Shown piece after piece: positions 16,234-24,618 of a stretch of 64,000 nucleotides of DNA. Origin of the DNA: Ruegeria lacuscaerulensis (GTDB lineage Bacteria; Pseudomonadota; Alphaproteobacteria; Rhodobacterales; Rhodobacteraceae); the NCBI RefSeq assembly GCF_013034685.1, contig NZ_WQGO01000003.1:558001-622000 (forward strand). The letters are read 5' to 3'. Under the pieces are notes generated by a model, which was not told the origin of the DNA, ran no database searches, and was given only the letters and a program-made list of their open reading frames with translations. The translations under genes were made by a program, and so were the position numbers. Positions within the stretch are counted from its first letter, which is position 1, and each line of letters begins with the position of its first letter.

Positions 16234-18843
16234 ATGACCACGCAGGACACTGAGCAAGAGCTCTGGGCTGTACGCTGGGCCGAGAAGATCACCGGCTTTC
16301 TGGAAAAGCCGCTGGTGCGGATCGCGGTTCCGATTCTGGTGACATTGATCGCGCTGGTTGTTCTGCATGAACTATCTGCCCACGTGAAATGGGGGGATGT
16401 TCAGACCGATGTGGCGAACACATCGTGGAAGCTGATGTTCTTCGCTTTGTGTTGGACGGCGTTCAGCTTTCTCGCGTTGTCGATGTATGATGTTCTGGCG
16501 GTGCAAAGCGTGGCGGATGGTGAGGTGCCGTTGCCGGTGGCTGGGATGGCGGGGGCCTGCGGCTATGCCGTCTCGAATTGTCTTGGTTTTTCATACATTA
16601 CCGGGACGGCGATCCGGTATCGCATCTATGCATCGCTGGGGCTGGACCTCAGCCGGGTGGCGGGTGTCATTGCGACGTCTTGGATTGCGTTCTGGTCGGG
16701 CATGGTGCTGCTGCTGGGCACACTGCTGACCATGCACCCGGACGGGATTTCGAAAATCCTGCCGATCAGCCCAACGCTGGAGACTGTGATCGGCGTGACG
16801 CTTCTGATCGCGCTGGCGGTTCTGCTGTTCTGGCTGGCTAAAGGTGGGCGCAGGCTGGCTTATGGAGGGCTGGGCTTCAACCTGCCCGGAGGTCGGCTGG
16901 CCGGGCTTCTGACCGTAGCGGCCATCTGCGATCTGTTCGGGGCGTCGATGACTCTCTACGTACTGATGCCGGATGATCTGGGCGTTGGTTTCCCGTTCTT
17001 CTTCGCGATCTATATCGGCGCGATTGCGGTTGGAATACTGAGCCATGCGCCGGGGGGTATTGGCGCGTTTGAGGCGACGCTGATCGCTGGTTTGGGCGCT
17101 TCCGGGCGCTCGGATGTGATTGCGGCATTGTTGCTTTATCGTCTGGTCTATACGTTCCTGCCTTTTGCCATCGCCGCTGTCTCGATCGCTGTGGTCTCGG
17201 GGATCAGTCATCGACGTCACATCACGGGTGCGGCCACATGGGTGTACCGCCTGATGCGTCCCATTGTGCCTATGGTTGCCGCAGGCGTGGCCGCCGTGGC
17301 CGGGGCCATATTGCTGCTGTCCGGTGCGCTGCCTGCAAGCAGTCAGAAACTGGGCGTTCTACGGGATGTGCTGCCCTTATCCTTTGTTGAGGCGTCCCAT
17401 CTGGCTGGCAGCGCCATCGGAGTTCTGTTGCTGTTGGTTTCGCGCGGGTTGTTTCGCAAGCTCTACCGCGCGTGGATCGTCGCCATGCTGTTGATGGTGG
17501 CGGGGTTTGTTGCCTCGCTGACCAAGGGGCTGGACACGCATGAGGCGATTGGCATGGTCGCGGCCATCGCGTTGCTGGCGACGTTCAAGGACGCGTTTTA
17601 TCGGGTCAGCGGCGCGTCGATCTTTCGCCTGAACATCCCCTGGCTGATCAGCGTTTTTGCCTTGCTGGCCGTAATCTTCTGGATCGGCCTGTTCGCTTAT
17701 TCTCATGTGGAATACCAAAACGCCCTATGGTGGGAGTTTGCGTGGAACGGTGACGCCTCACGGTTCCTACGCTCCAGCCTTGTGGTGGCGGTGATCCTTG
17801 GGGTGGTGGCGGTGACGTCTTTGTTCGGGCGTGAAATTCCTGTGCCGGAGCGCACCGAGATCCCCCCGGTGGTCGAACGGTTGGTGATGCAGAGCGAGGA
17901 TACCGAATCCCAGATTTCCCTGACCGGGGACAAGCAGTTCCTGATCGCCCCCGATGACAGCGCCTTTCTGGCCTATGCCGATACTGGAAACGCGCTGATC
18001 ACCAAGGGGGAGCCTGTAGGCGATGAAAAAGCCGGACAGCAACTGATCTGGCAATTGCGCGAGATGGCGGATCGCGAAGGCAAGCTGTGCGCATTCTACA
18101 GTGTCTCGACCAAATACCTGCCGACCTTTCTGGACCTCGGCCTGTCGATCCTGAAAATAGGCGAGGTCGCGCGGGTGCCGCTGAAAGACTTCTCGCTGGA
18201 CGGCAAGTCGCGCAAGCGGTTCCGGCAGGCCAAGAACCGGGCTGAGCGCGAAGGCTATGTGTTCGAGATCATCCCGAAAGAGGACTTGGCCCCATACCTG
18301 CCAGAACTGCGTCAGGTTTCAGACGACTGGCTGGCGCAGAAAGCGGGCGAGGAAAAGGGCTTTGCCCTTGGTGGGTTTGACGATGCCTACCTGTCCTATT
18401 TCGACCACGCTGTGCTGCGCGACAAGGAAGGGGGGCGGATCGTGGCCTTTGCCAACTTGTTCCAGGGCGGTCAAAAATCCGAGCTATCGCTGGACCTGAT
18501 GCGCTATGAACCCGATAGCCCCAGCTTTGTCATGGACGCGCTGTTCGCCGAGATGATGTCATGGGGGTCTGAGCAGGGCTTCCAATGGTTTTCACTGGGC
18601 GCGGCACCGTTTTCGGGGATCGAGAACCGGCAACTGGCCTCGATCTGGAACCGGATCGGAGGGTTCGTTTATGAGCATGGCGAGCAGTTCTATCACTTCG
18701 AAGGGCTGCGCAGTTTCAAGCAAAAGTTTGATCCGGAATGGAGCCCGAACTATCTGGCCAGCCCCGGTGGTCTGGCTGCACCTCGTATTTTGTACGAGGT
18801 GAATATCCTGATCTCGGGCGGGTTGCGGGGCCTCTCCAAATAA
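16234..18843 (+). CDS. mprF: Bifunctional phosphatidylglycerol lysyltransferase/flippase MprF
   Basis: This 869-residue membrane protein has an N-terminal hydrophobic half with many membrane segments (the flippase-like region) and a C-terminal cytosolic DUF2156 domain (about 550-860) that transfers lysine or another amino acid from tRNA to phosphatidylglycerol. KSRKRFRQAKNRAEREGYVF and the WFSLGAAPFSG stretch are typical of the synthase domain. The product makes the membrane less anionic and protects against cationic peptides and acid; alphaproteobacterial relatives are also called LpiA. The ATG at 16234 follows a GAGGGATGG ribosome site; an in-frame ATG 45 bases upstream is less likely. It is convergent with the outer-membrane factor gene, three bases apart. 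Confidence 0.92.
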   Translation: MTTQDTEQELWAVRWAEKITGFLEKPLVRIAVPILVTLIALVVLHELSAHVKWGDVQTDVANTSWKLMFFALCWTAFSFLALSMYDVLAVQSVADGEVPLPVAGMAGACGYAVSNCLGFSYITGTAIRYRIYASLGLDLSRVAGVIATSWIAFWSGMVLLLGTLLTMHPDGISKILPISPTLETVIGVTLLIALAVLLFWLAKGGRRLAYGGLGFNLPGGRLAGLLTVAAICDLFGASMTLYVLMPDDLGVGFPFFFAIYIGAIAVGILSHAPGGIGAFEATLIAGLGASGRSDVIAALLLYRLVYTFLPFAIAAVSIAVVSGISHRRHITGAATWVYRLMRPIVPMVAAGVAAVAGAILLLSGALPASSQKLGVLRDVLPLSFVEASHLAGSAIGVLLLLVSRGLFRKLYRAWIVAMLLMVAGFVASLTKGLDTHEAIGMVAAIALLATFKDAFYRVSGASIFRLNIPWLISVFALLAVIFWIGLFAYSHVEYQNALWWEFAWNGDASRFLRSSLVVAVILGVVAVTSLFGREIPVPERTEIPPVVERLVMQSEDTESQISLTGDKQFLIAPDDSAFLAYADTGNALITKGEPVGDEKAGQQLIWQLREMADREGKLCAFYSVSTKYLPTFLDLGLSILKIGEVARVPLKDFSLDGKSRKRFRQAKNRAEREGYVFEIIPKEDLAPYLPELRQVSDDWLAQKAGEEKGFALGGFDDAYLSYFDHAVLRDKEGGRIVAFANLFQGGQKSELSLDLMRYEPDSPSFVMDALFAEMMSWGSEQGFQWFSLGAAPFSGIENRQLASIWNRIGGFVYEHGEQFYHFEGLRSFKQKFDPEWSPNYLASPGGLAAPRILYEVNILISGGLRGLSK

Positions 18844-18846
18844 GCG

Positions 18847-20409
18847 CTAATTCAGGCTGGCTTGCTGCGGTGTCTCCCGCAGCAAATCACCCCAATCGGT
18901 TCGATAGGCCATCTCGGCCAGAACCGTTTCGGGCAGGAATTCCTGATTTTGCCGAATCTGCCAGCCGCCACCCAGCCCTTTGTAGACCGCTACCAGATTG
19001 CTGGACACCTGCTGACGCGCTTCGATCAGGTTTGCCTGCGAATTCAGCAGCGCGGTCTGCGTGTTCAGGATGCGGGAATAGTCCGCGATCCCGTCTCGGT
19101 ATTGATCCACCGCGATCTCGGCTGCCCGGCGCGAGGCGGCGACGCTGTTTTCATAGAACCCCACCTGTTTGCGCGATTGGGTATAAGCGACCATGGCGCT
19201 TTCGACCTCGGAATAGGCGGTCAGCACAGTGTTCTGATAATTTGCGATCAGCGCCTGATAGGCGGCGTCCTGCGCCCGGACATTGTTCTTGATCCGCCCG
19301 TAGTTCAGCACGTTCCACACCACGCCCGCATTGGCCAGTCCTGTGGAGCTGGCCGAGGTGAACAGGTCACGCCCACCGGACGCCTGCACCCCGATCGAGC
19401 CGGACAGGATGAACTGCGGATACAGATCCGCCATGGCGATCCCGACCTGCGCAGATTGCGTGGCTGCCGCCAGTTCCGCTGCGCGCACATCAGGACGGCG
19501 ACGTAGCAGTTCAGCCGGAACACCCACGGCGACGTTTGACCGGGCCGAGGGGATACGCCCTGAATTGCCCAACAGACTGGTCATGCGCGAGGGTGTCGCG
19601 CCCAGCAGAACCGCCATCGCATTCTTGGTTTGTTGCAGATCGCTTTCCAGCGCGGGCACCAGTGCTTTAGTGTTGTTCAGAAGGGCGGTGGATTCCTGCA
19701 CATCCAGTTCGGTCGTGACGCCATTGTTGAACCGCAACTGGGTCAGGTCCGCCGATTCCTGTTGCAGCCGGATGTTTTCCCGCGCGACCGCCAGCGATTC
19801 CTGCAAGGCGCGGATATTGACATAGAGCGCGGCAACATCGCCCGTCAGCGTCACCAGCGCATCGTCGTAATTGGCCACCTGCAACGCAAGATTGGACCGC
19901 GCCGCCTGCACGCCGCGCCGTTGCTGGCCCCAGACGTCCAGTTCCCACTGCGCGTCAAACCCGGCTTGCGATGTCGAAAACTCGGTGTCCAGCGGGATGA
20001 TCTCGCGAATATCGGCAATCGGGCCGAGGTTTTCGCTGACCTGACGCCGCTCGATCGAGGCGCCGATGGCCTGTGATTGCGGGTACAACTCGCCAAACGC
20101 GATGCCCAACTGCGCACGGGCCTGCAATACGCGAGCCCCGGCCACCTGCAGGTCGAGGTTCTGGGCATAAGCCTCGTTGATCAATCTGTTGAGAGTTGGG
20201 TCATTGAATGTCTCCCACCATTTGACCACGGGCGCGCTGCGCGAGGTCAAACCGCTGGGTCCGGCACTGGGGCTGTTGACCTCGATCCATTCCTTCACGA
20301 CCGGTGAGTTCGGGCGCACGAAATCCGGCCCTACCGGTGCGCATCCGGCCAACAGGGCGGCGCATAGCACGGTGCCCATCAGTTGGCGGGTCAGGCGGGT
20401 TCGTTTCAT
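18847..20409 (-). CDS. Outer-membrane efflux lipoprotein, NodT/TolC family
   Basis: This 520-residue protein begins with a lipoprotein signal peptide (lipobox LAGC, C23). The rest is the TolC-like outer membrane factor fold with two repeats of long coiled-coil helices, including LDVQESTALLNNTKALVPALESDLQQTKNAMAVLLG-type sequence and RRRPDVRAAELAAATQSAQVG. It should form the outer-membrane duct of a tripartite export system. It is the last gene of an operon with a HlyD-type adaptor (11 bases upstream) and a DUF3302 membrane protein. No pump gene is present in this operon. It could also serve the RND pump encoded at 24619-28938, which lacks its own duct gene. Confidence 0.92.
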   Translation of the reverse strand: MKRTRLTRQLMGTVLCAALLAGCAPVGPDFVRPNSPVVKEWIEVNSPSAGPSGLTSRSAPVVKWWETFNDPTLNRLINEAYAQNLDLQVAGARVLQARAQLGIAFGELYPQSQAIGASIERRQVSENLGPIADIREIIPLDTEFSTSQAGFDAQWELDVWGQQRRGVQAARSNLALQVANYDDALVTLTGDVAALYVNIRALQESLAVARENIRLQQESADLTQLRFNNGVTTELDVQESTALLNNTKALVPALESDLQQTKNAMAVLLGATPSRMTSLLGNSGRIPSARSNVAVGVPAELLRRRPDVRAAELAAATQSAQVGIAMADLYPQFILSGSIGVQASGGRDLFTSASSTGLANAGVVWNVLNYGRIKNNVRAQDAAYQALIANYQNTVLTAYSEVESAMVAYTQSRKQVGFYENSVAASRRAAEIAVDQYRDGIADYSRILNTQTALLNSQANLIEARQQVSSNLVAVYKGLGGGWQIRQNQEFLPETVLAEMAYRTDWGDLLRETPQQASLN

Positions 20410-20420
20410 GCGCTATGTCC

Positions 20421-21566
20421 TCAGATATCCAGCGGGCGGATGAAGTTCGCGAATGAGTAGAGGCGAATGTTGATGCGCCGCAGGAACTCAAAGCTTTTGC
20501 CCTGACCGGTATAGATTGCGACCGCCGCGTGACCGCCTGCGGGGAAGGTGTGACCATCCGGAATATCGACTGAGATTTGCACCGCAATGCGGCCCGGCAG
20601 TTTAGGCAGCTCAAAGCCGGGTAGGCGGCCCGAGGGCAGGTATTGCCCCTGACGGGTGGCCCACCAGATCGCTTCGACCTTGCCGGTGAGGATTTCCCCG
20701 GGATAAAGGTCCAACGCGACCTCAACCTCTTGCCCCGGCTCGACGAATTTTAAGTTCTGCTGGCGGTAAGTCGCCAGAATATAAGGGTTGTCGGTGGTGA
20801 CAAAGCTGGCAATTGCCCCCAGACGCAGGTCACCGACGACAAGCCCGGGTCGGGCCTGCTGTGAAACGATCATGCCATCTTCGGGCGCGTAGATCGTGGT
20901 GTTGTCCAGATAATACTGCGCCTTGTCCAACTGTGCCTGCGCCTGAAGGATACCGGTATTCACCCCGTCGATCTGCGATGCCTGTGCCAATTCGGCCTTT
21001 TCCAGATTGGCTTGTGCCTCTTTGATCTTGGCCTCATCTTCCGTGACTTGCTCGTTCCAGCGATCCAGCTCATCCTGACGCGCACCGCCTGCGGGGACAA
21101 GGTTCTGATATCGCGTCTGCTGGGTCAAAGCGTATGCAAGCTGCGCATTGGCGCGTTCGACCGCTTCGCCTGCCGCGATGACATCTTGTTCAAGGATCTT
21201 CGCATTCTGCTGCGCGGCTACAAGCTGGGCCTTGGCTTCATCCACCTCAAGCGAAAAGACAGTGTCGTCAAAGCGGTAGAGGGGATCGCCCTTTTTCACT
21301 TGCGTGTTCGGCTCGACCAGAACTTCGGTCAGCAGGGTGGGGCCGGTCAGACGCGGTACAATCTGGATGGTCGAACGCACCACATGGCTGTCGATGGAAA
21401 ACGGCTGGAAGAAGCGCAGGGCGACCAGAAAGATCAACAACAGATGCGCGCCGACCCAGAAGGACACGATCCCCCATGCAATGTTGAACTTCAGCCATTG
21501 CAGTTTGAAGAAAATGAGCCAAACGAAAATAAGATAAAAAAGCGTAATGCCGAGGGCGACAAACAT
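20421..21566 (-). CDS. HlyD-type membrane fusion protein (YibH/YiaV-like)
   Basis: This 381-residue protein has two N-terminal membrane segments (about 1-25 and 31-52), then a periplasmic adaptor domain: a biotinyl-lipoyl-like half motif near 65-100, a coiled-coil hairpin (about 100-215) and a barrel region with IYAPEDGMI. Two membrane segments rather than one are typical of the YibH/YiaV branch, which is encoded with DUF3302 proteins. It should bridge the inner membrane to the outer-membrane duct encoded next. What it moves is unknown, and no RND, ABC or MFS pump is in the operon. Confidence 0.88.
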   Translation of the reverse strand: MFVALGITLFYLIFVWLIFFKLQWLKFNIAWGIVSFWVGAHLLLIFLVALRFFQPFSIDSHVVRSTIQIVPRLTGPTLLTEVLVEPNTQVKKGDPLYRFDDTVFSLEVDEAKAQLVAAQQNAKILEQDVIAAGEAVERANAQLAYALTQQTRYQNLVPAGGARQDELDRWNEQVTEDEAKIKEAQANLEKAELAQASQIDGVNTGILQAQAQLDKAQYYLDNTTIYAPEDGMIVSQQARPGLVVGDLRLGAIASFVTTDNPYILATYRQQNLKFVEPGQEVEVALDLYPGEILTGKVEAIWWATRQGQYLPSGRLPGFELPKLPGRIAVQISVDIPDGHTFPAGGHAAVAIYTGQGKSFEFLRRINIRLYSFANFIRPLDI

Positions 21567-21587
21567 CGTGTGGAGGGTCCTTTGGCC

Positions 21588-21950
21588 TTAGCTTTTCTGC
21601 GGCTCATCTGGATCAAGCGGATCGCGGTATTCTTCATTCAAGGTACCACCCAACCGTTTGATCTCCTTGCGGATCGCGTCGCGTTCGTCGTCCGGCATCC
21701 GGCGGATATCGACGGTGGTTCCATCATGGAAGGCCCAGATGAAGGCATGTACCCACGGCACGATGGCCAGAAAGCCCATCCAGCCCATGATTTTGACGGC
21801 CTCGGCATGCGGATGGTTGCGCTTGATCGCGATGCGACCAGGCAGCCCCATGATGAACAAAAACAGCGCCATGACTGCGCCCAGCAGCAGGATCAACGCG
21901 ACAAAAGTCAGATAATCGTAATAGCCAAGGGGTTGGCCCAACAGTCCCAT
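21588..21950 (-). CDS. DUF3302 inner-membrane protein (YiaW-like)
   Basis: This 120-residue protein has two membrane segments (about 7-33 and 50-70) and a charged C-terminal tail ending in a proline- and acid-rich stretch. It matches DUF3302, whose E. coli member YiaW is encoded with the HlyD-type protein YiaV. The start at 21950 has a strong AAGGAGG site; an in-frame ATG at 22010 would add 20 residues without one. It is the first gene of the operon with the adaptor and the outer-membrane factor, and lies 65 bases after glpR. Confidence 0.82.
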   Translation of the reverse strand: MGLLGQPLGYYDYLTFVALILLLGAVMALFLFIMGLPGRIAIKRNHPHAEAVKIMGWMGFLAIVPWVHAFIWAFHDGTTVDIRRMPDDERDAIRKEIKRLGGTLNEEYRDPLDPDEPQKS

Positions 21951-22015
21951 GCTCGTGCCTCCTTGTTGGAAGGTTGCCCCATCCTCAGACGTTGGCACGG
22001 GGTTCGTCAATTAAA

Positions 22016-22795
22016 TTATCGGCTGCCGCTCCGCCAGGCGCACAGTTTGACCTTCGTATTCCATTCCGCGCATTTCTTGGCCAGGTCTTCTGCCAGAGGT
22101 TGATCGGTGTAAAACACATCGACATTGGTCAGCGAGGCGATCCGCGCGGGCGCAGTTCGCTGGAATTTTGAGTGGTCGGCGACCAGCAGGCTTTGTCGGG
22201 CTTGGGCAATGATCGTCTGGCTGACCTTAACCTCCTGAAAGTCGAAATCCAGCAAATCGCCTGCCGCATCCAGGGCCGAGCATCCAATCACTGCGTAGTC
22301 AAACTTGAATTGCTCGATCGTCGAGATCGTCAGATCCCCCACCAGCCCACCGTCCGAGCGGCGCAGCACACCCCCGGCGACAACGATCTGGCAGTTTGGG
22401 TTTTCGACAAGGATATTGGCGACATTCATGTTGTTGGTCACCACCATCAGGTCTTTGTGGTTCAGCAGTTGACGCGCGACGGCCTCGGTCGAAGTGCCGA
22501 TATTCATGAAGAGGGACGCACCGTCGGGTATGTCCTGCGCGCAGGCTTGTGCGATCTGAACCTTGGTGTCGGCGTTGAGCGCCCGGCGGTCTTCGTAGCC
22601 GATATTCGACACGCCCGAGCGCAAGACCGCACCTCCGTGAACGCGGTCCAGCTTTCCCATGTCCGCCAGTTCAGAAAGGTCGCGTCGGATGGTTTGTACA
22701 GTGACATCAAATCTTTGCGCCAGTTCTTCGACCATGACGCGGCCATCGTGTCGGGCAATCTCCAGAATGTCGGATTGGCGGAAGGACAGGGACAT
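22016..22795 (-). CDS. glpR: DeoR/GlpR family transcriptional repressor
   Basis: The 259-residue protein has an N-terminal DeoR-type helix-turn-helix (about 5-57, with VEELAQRFDVTVQTIRRDL) and a C-terminal sugar-phosphate-sensing domain (about 75-235, with the INIGTSTEAVARQL-type loop that binds the phosphate). It is divergent from glpD, which strongly suggests it is the glycerol-3-phosphate repressor. The shared 198-base region contains TTCG-type repeats expected for this family. Confidence 0.88.
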   Translation of the reverse strand: MSLSFRQSDILEIARHDGRVMVEELAQRFDVTVQTIRRDLSELADMGKLDRVHGGAVLRSGVSNIGYEDRRALNADTKVQIAQACAQDIPDGASLFMNIGTSTEAVARQLLNHKDLMVVTNNMNVANILVENPNCQIVVAGGVLRRSDGGLVGDLTISTIEQFKFDYAVIGCSALDAAGDLLDFDFQEVKVSQTIIAQARQSLLVADHSKFQRTAPARIASLTNVDVFYTDQPLAEDLAKKCAEWNTKVKLCAWRSGSR

Positions 22796-22993
22796 TTGAG
22801 ACTCCGATAAGGGAATGTTCGATTTTATTCCTTTTCAACCTGTTTGCGGGATGTTTCGGTAAAACTGCAAGACCATTTTGCTAAAAGTTCCATTCTGATG
22901 CATAAAGCGAACAATAGCGAAAGTAAACATTGACGACTCGAGCGTGCATCTGGTTAATGACGTTGAATTTTCACGTCATGGGCATCTTGAGAT
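22796..22993. promoter_or_regulatory. glpR/glpD divergent control region with TTCG repeats
   Basis: The region holds ATGTTCGATTTTATTC (from 22815), ATGTTTCGGTAAAAC (from 22851) and, at 22904-22922, a stretch that reads TTTCGCTATTGTTCGCTTT on the minus strand. Repeated TTTCG/TTCG units are typical operators of DeoR-family repressors, so these are candidate GlpR sites. Binding is inferred. Confidence 0.5.
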
Positions 22994-24568
22994 ATGACTC
23001 AGCAAAACCAGCAAGTGACCGACCTTTTCATTATCGGTGGAGGGATCAATGGCTGCGGTATCGCGCGGGATGCCGCTGGGCGCGGATTGTCGGTCATGCT
23101 GGCCGAAATGAACGATCTGGCTTCGGCTACATCCTCAGCCTCGACAAAGCTGTTTCACGGCGGGCTGCGTTATCTGGAGTATTTTGAGTTTCGACTGGTG
23201 CGCGAGGCTCTGATCGAACGCGAAACTCTGCTGCGGGCGATGCCGCATATCAGCTGGCCGATGCGGTTTGTGCTGCCTTATCACAAAGACATGCGGTTTG
23301 ACTCTGAGACGCCGACCTCACGGCTGCTTGGCACTGTGATGCCGTGGATGAAGGGGCGCCGTCCGGCATGGCTGATCCGTCTGGGACTGTTTCTTTATGA
23401 CCATCTGGGCGGGCGCAAAATCCTGCCGGGGACAAGCGCGTTGGACCTAAGCACAGCAACAGAGGGCGCTCCGTTACAGGATCGGTTCCAGACGGCTTAT
23501 GAATATTCCGATTGCTGGATCGAGGATTCGCGGTTGGTTGTCTTGAACGCGCGAGATGCCGAGGCGCGGGGTGCGCAGATCATGACCCGGACCGAAGTTC
23601 TGTCGGCAAAACGCGTGGATGATCTCTGGGAGATCACGCTCAGCGACAAGCGGTCAGACGAGACCCGCACAGTGCGGGCAAAGATGCTGATCAATGCGGG
23701 TGGTCCCTGGGTCGGCGATATCATCCAGACTAAAATCCACATGAACTCACGCGAAGGGGTTCGTCTTGTGCGCGGTAGCCATATCGTAACGCCCCGGCTG
23801 TTCGACCACGAAAAATGCTACTTCTTTCAGGGTGAGGATGGCCGCATAATCTTTGCCATTCCTTACGAACGGGATTTCACGTTGATCGGCACCACCGATC
23901 AGGACCATGCTGACCCGTCTGAACCGCCTGTCTGCACTGAGGCTGAGCAGGATTATCTGTGTGCTTTCGCCTCGCGCTATTTCAAATCGCCGGTGACGCG
24001 GGATCAGATTGTCTGGACCTATTCGGGTGTGCGCCCGCTTTATGATGATGGGGCTAGCAGCGCCACAGCGGCCACGCGAGACTATACGCTGAAGGTGAAC
24101 GCCGTGGGCGGGGCACCTGTGTTGAATGTGTTTGGCGGCAAGATTACCACCTATCGGCGTCTGGCCGAAAGCGCGCTTGAGAAAGTGGCGGAACATTTCC
24201 CCGATCTTCCGGGGCCATGGACGGCAGGCGTGGCCTTGCCGGGCGGAGATTTTCCGGTGGATGGCGTGGAAAAACTGATTGGCCAAATTCAGGCAGAGTT
24301 TACGTTCCTTGATCGCGGCTGGGCCGAGCGGCTTGTGCGCGCCTATGGCACCGAAGTACGCAACATATTGGGTGATGCGAAAACAACCAGTGATCTGGGC
24401 GAAGACTTCGGCGCGACACTGTTCGCGCGCGAATTGGACTGGCTGATGACCCGCGAATATGCCCGCACTGCCGAGGATGTGGTCTGGCGACGCAACAAGC
24501 TGGGGCTGAGGCTTACGCCCGAGCAGATTGCGCGCATTCAGGCGTGGATGGATCAAAAACTGGCTTGA
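22994..24568 (+). CDS. glpD: Glycerol-3-phosphate dehydrogenase, FAD-dependent
   Basis: This 524-residue membrane-associated flavoenzyme oxidises glycerol-3-phosphate to dihydroxyacetone phosphate and passes electrons to quinone. The FAD-binding fold begins at IIGGGINGCGIARDAAGRGL (about 12-31), followed by the family signature around SSASTKLFHGGLRYLEYFEF. FGGKITTYRRLAE in the C-terminal half is also typical. The divergent repressor gene beside it supports the call. No strong ribosome site precedes the ATG. A clear terminator follows the stop codon. Confidence 0.95.
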   Translation: MTQQNQQVTDLFIIGGGINGCGIARDAAGRGLSVMLAEMNDLASATSSASTKLFHGGLRYLEYFEFRLVREALIERETLLRAMPHISWPMRFVLPYHKDMRFDSETPTSRLLGTVMPWMKGRRPAWLIRLGLFLYDHLGGRKILPGTSALDLSTATEGAPLQDRFQTAYEYSDCWIEDSRLVVLNARDAEARGAQIMTRTEVLSAKRVDDLWEITLSDKRSDETRTVRAKMLINAGGPWVGDIIQTKIHMNSREGVRLVRGSHIVTPRLFDHEKCYFFQGEDGRIIFAIPYERDFTLIGTTDQDHADPSEPPVCTEAEQDYLCAFASRYFKSPVTRDQIVWTYSGVRPLYDDGASSATAATRDYTLKVNAVGGAPVLNVFGGKITTYRRLAESALEKVAEHFPDLPGPWTAGVALPGGDFPVDGVEKLIGQIQAEFTFLDRGWAERLVRAYGTEVRNILGDAKTTSDLGEDFGATLFARELDWLMTREYARTAEDVVWRRNKLGLRLTPEQIARIQAWMDQKLA

Positions 24569-24583
24569 ACGACCTGTACACAG

Positions 24584-24616
24584 AAAAAAGCCCCGCTGGT
24601 TGAGCGGGGCTTTTTG
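24584..24616. terminator. Bidirectional terminator between glpD and the RND pump gene
   Basis: The stem AAAAAGCCCCGCT pairs with AGCGGGGCTTTTT around a short loop, with U-runs on both strands. It can end glpD transcription on the plus strand and RND pump transcription on the minus strand; the pump stop codon lies at 24619. Confidence 0.85.
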
Positions 24617-24618
24617 GT

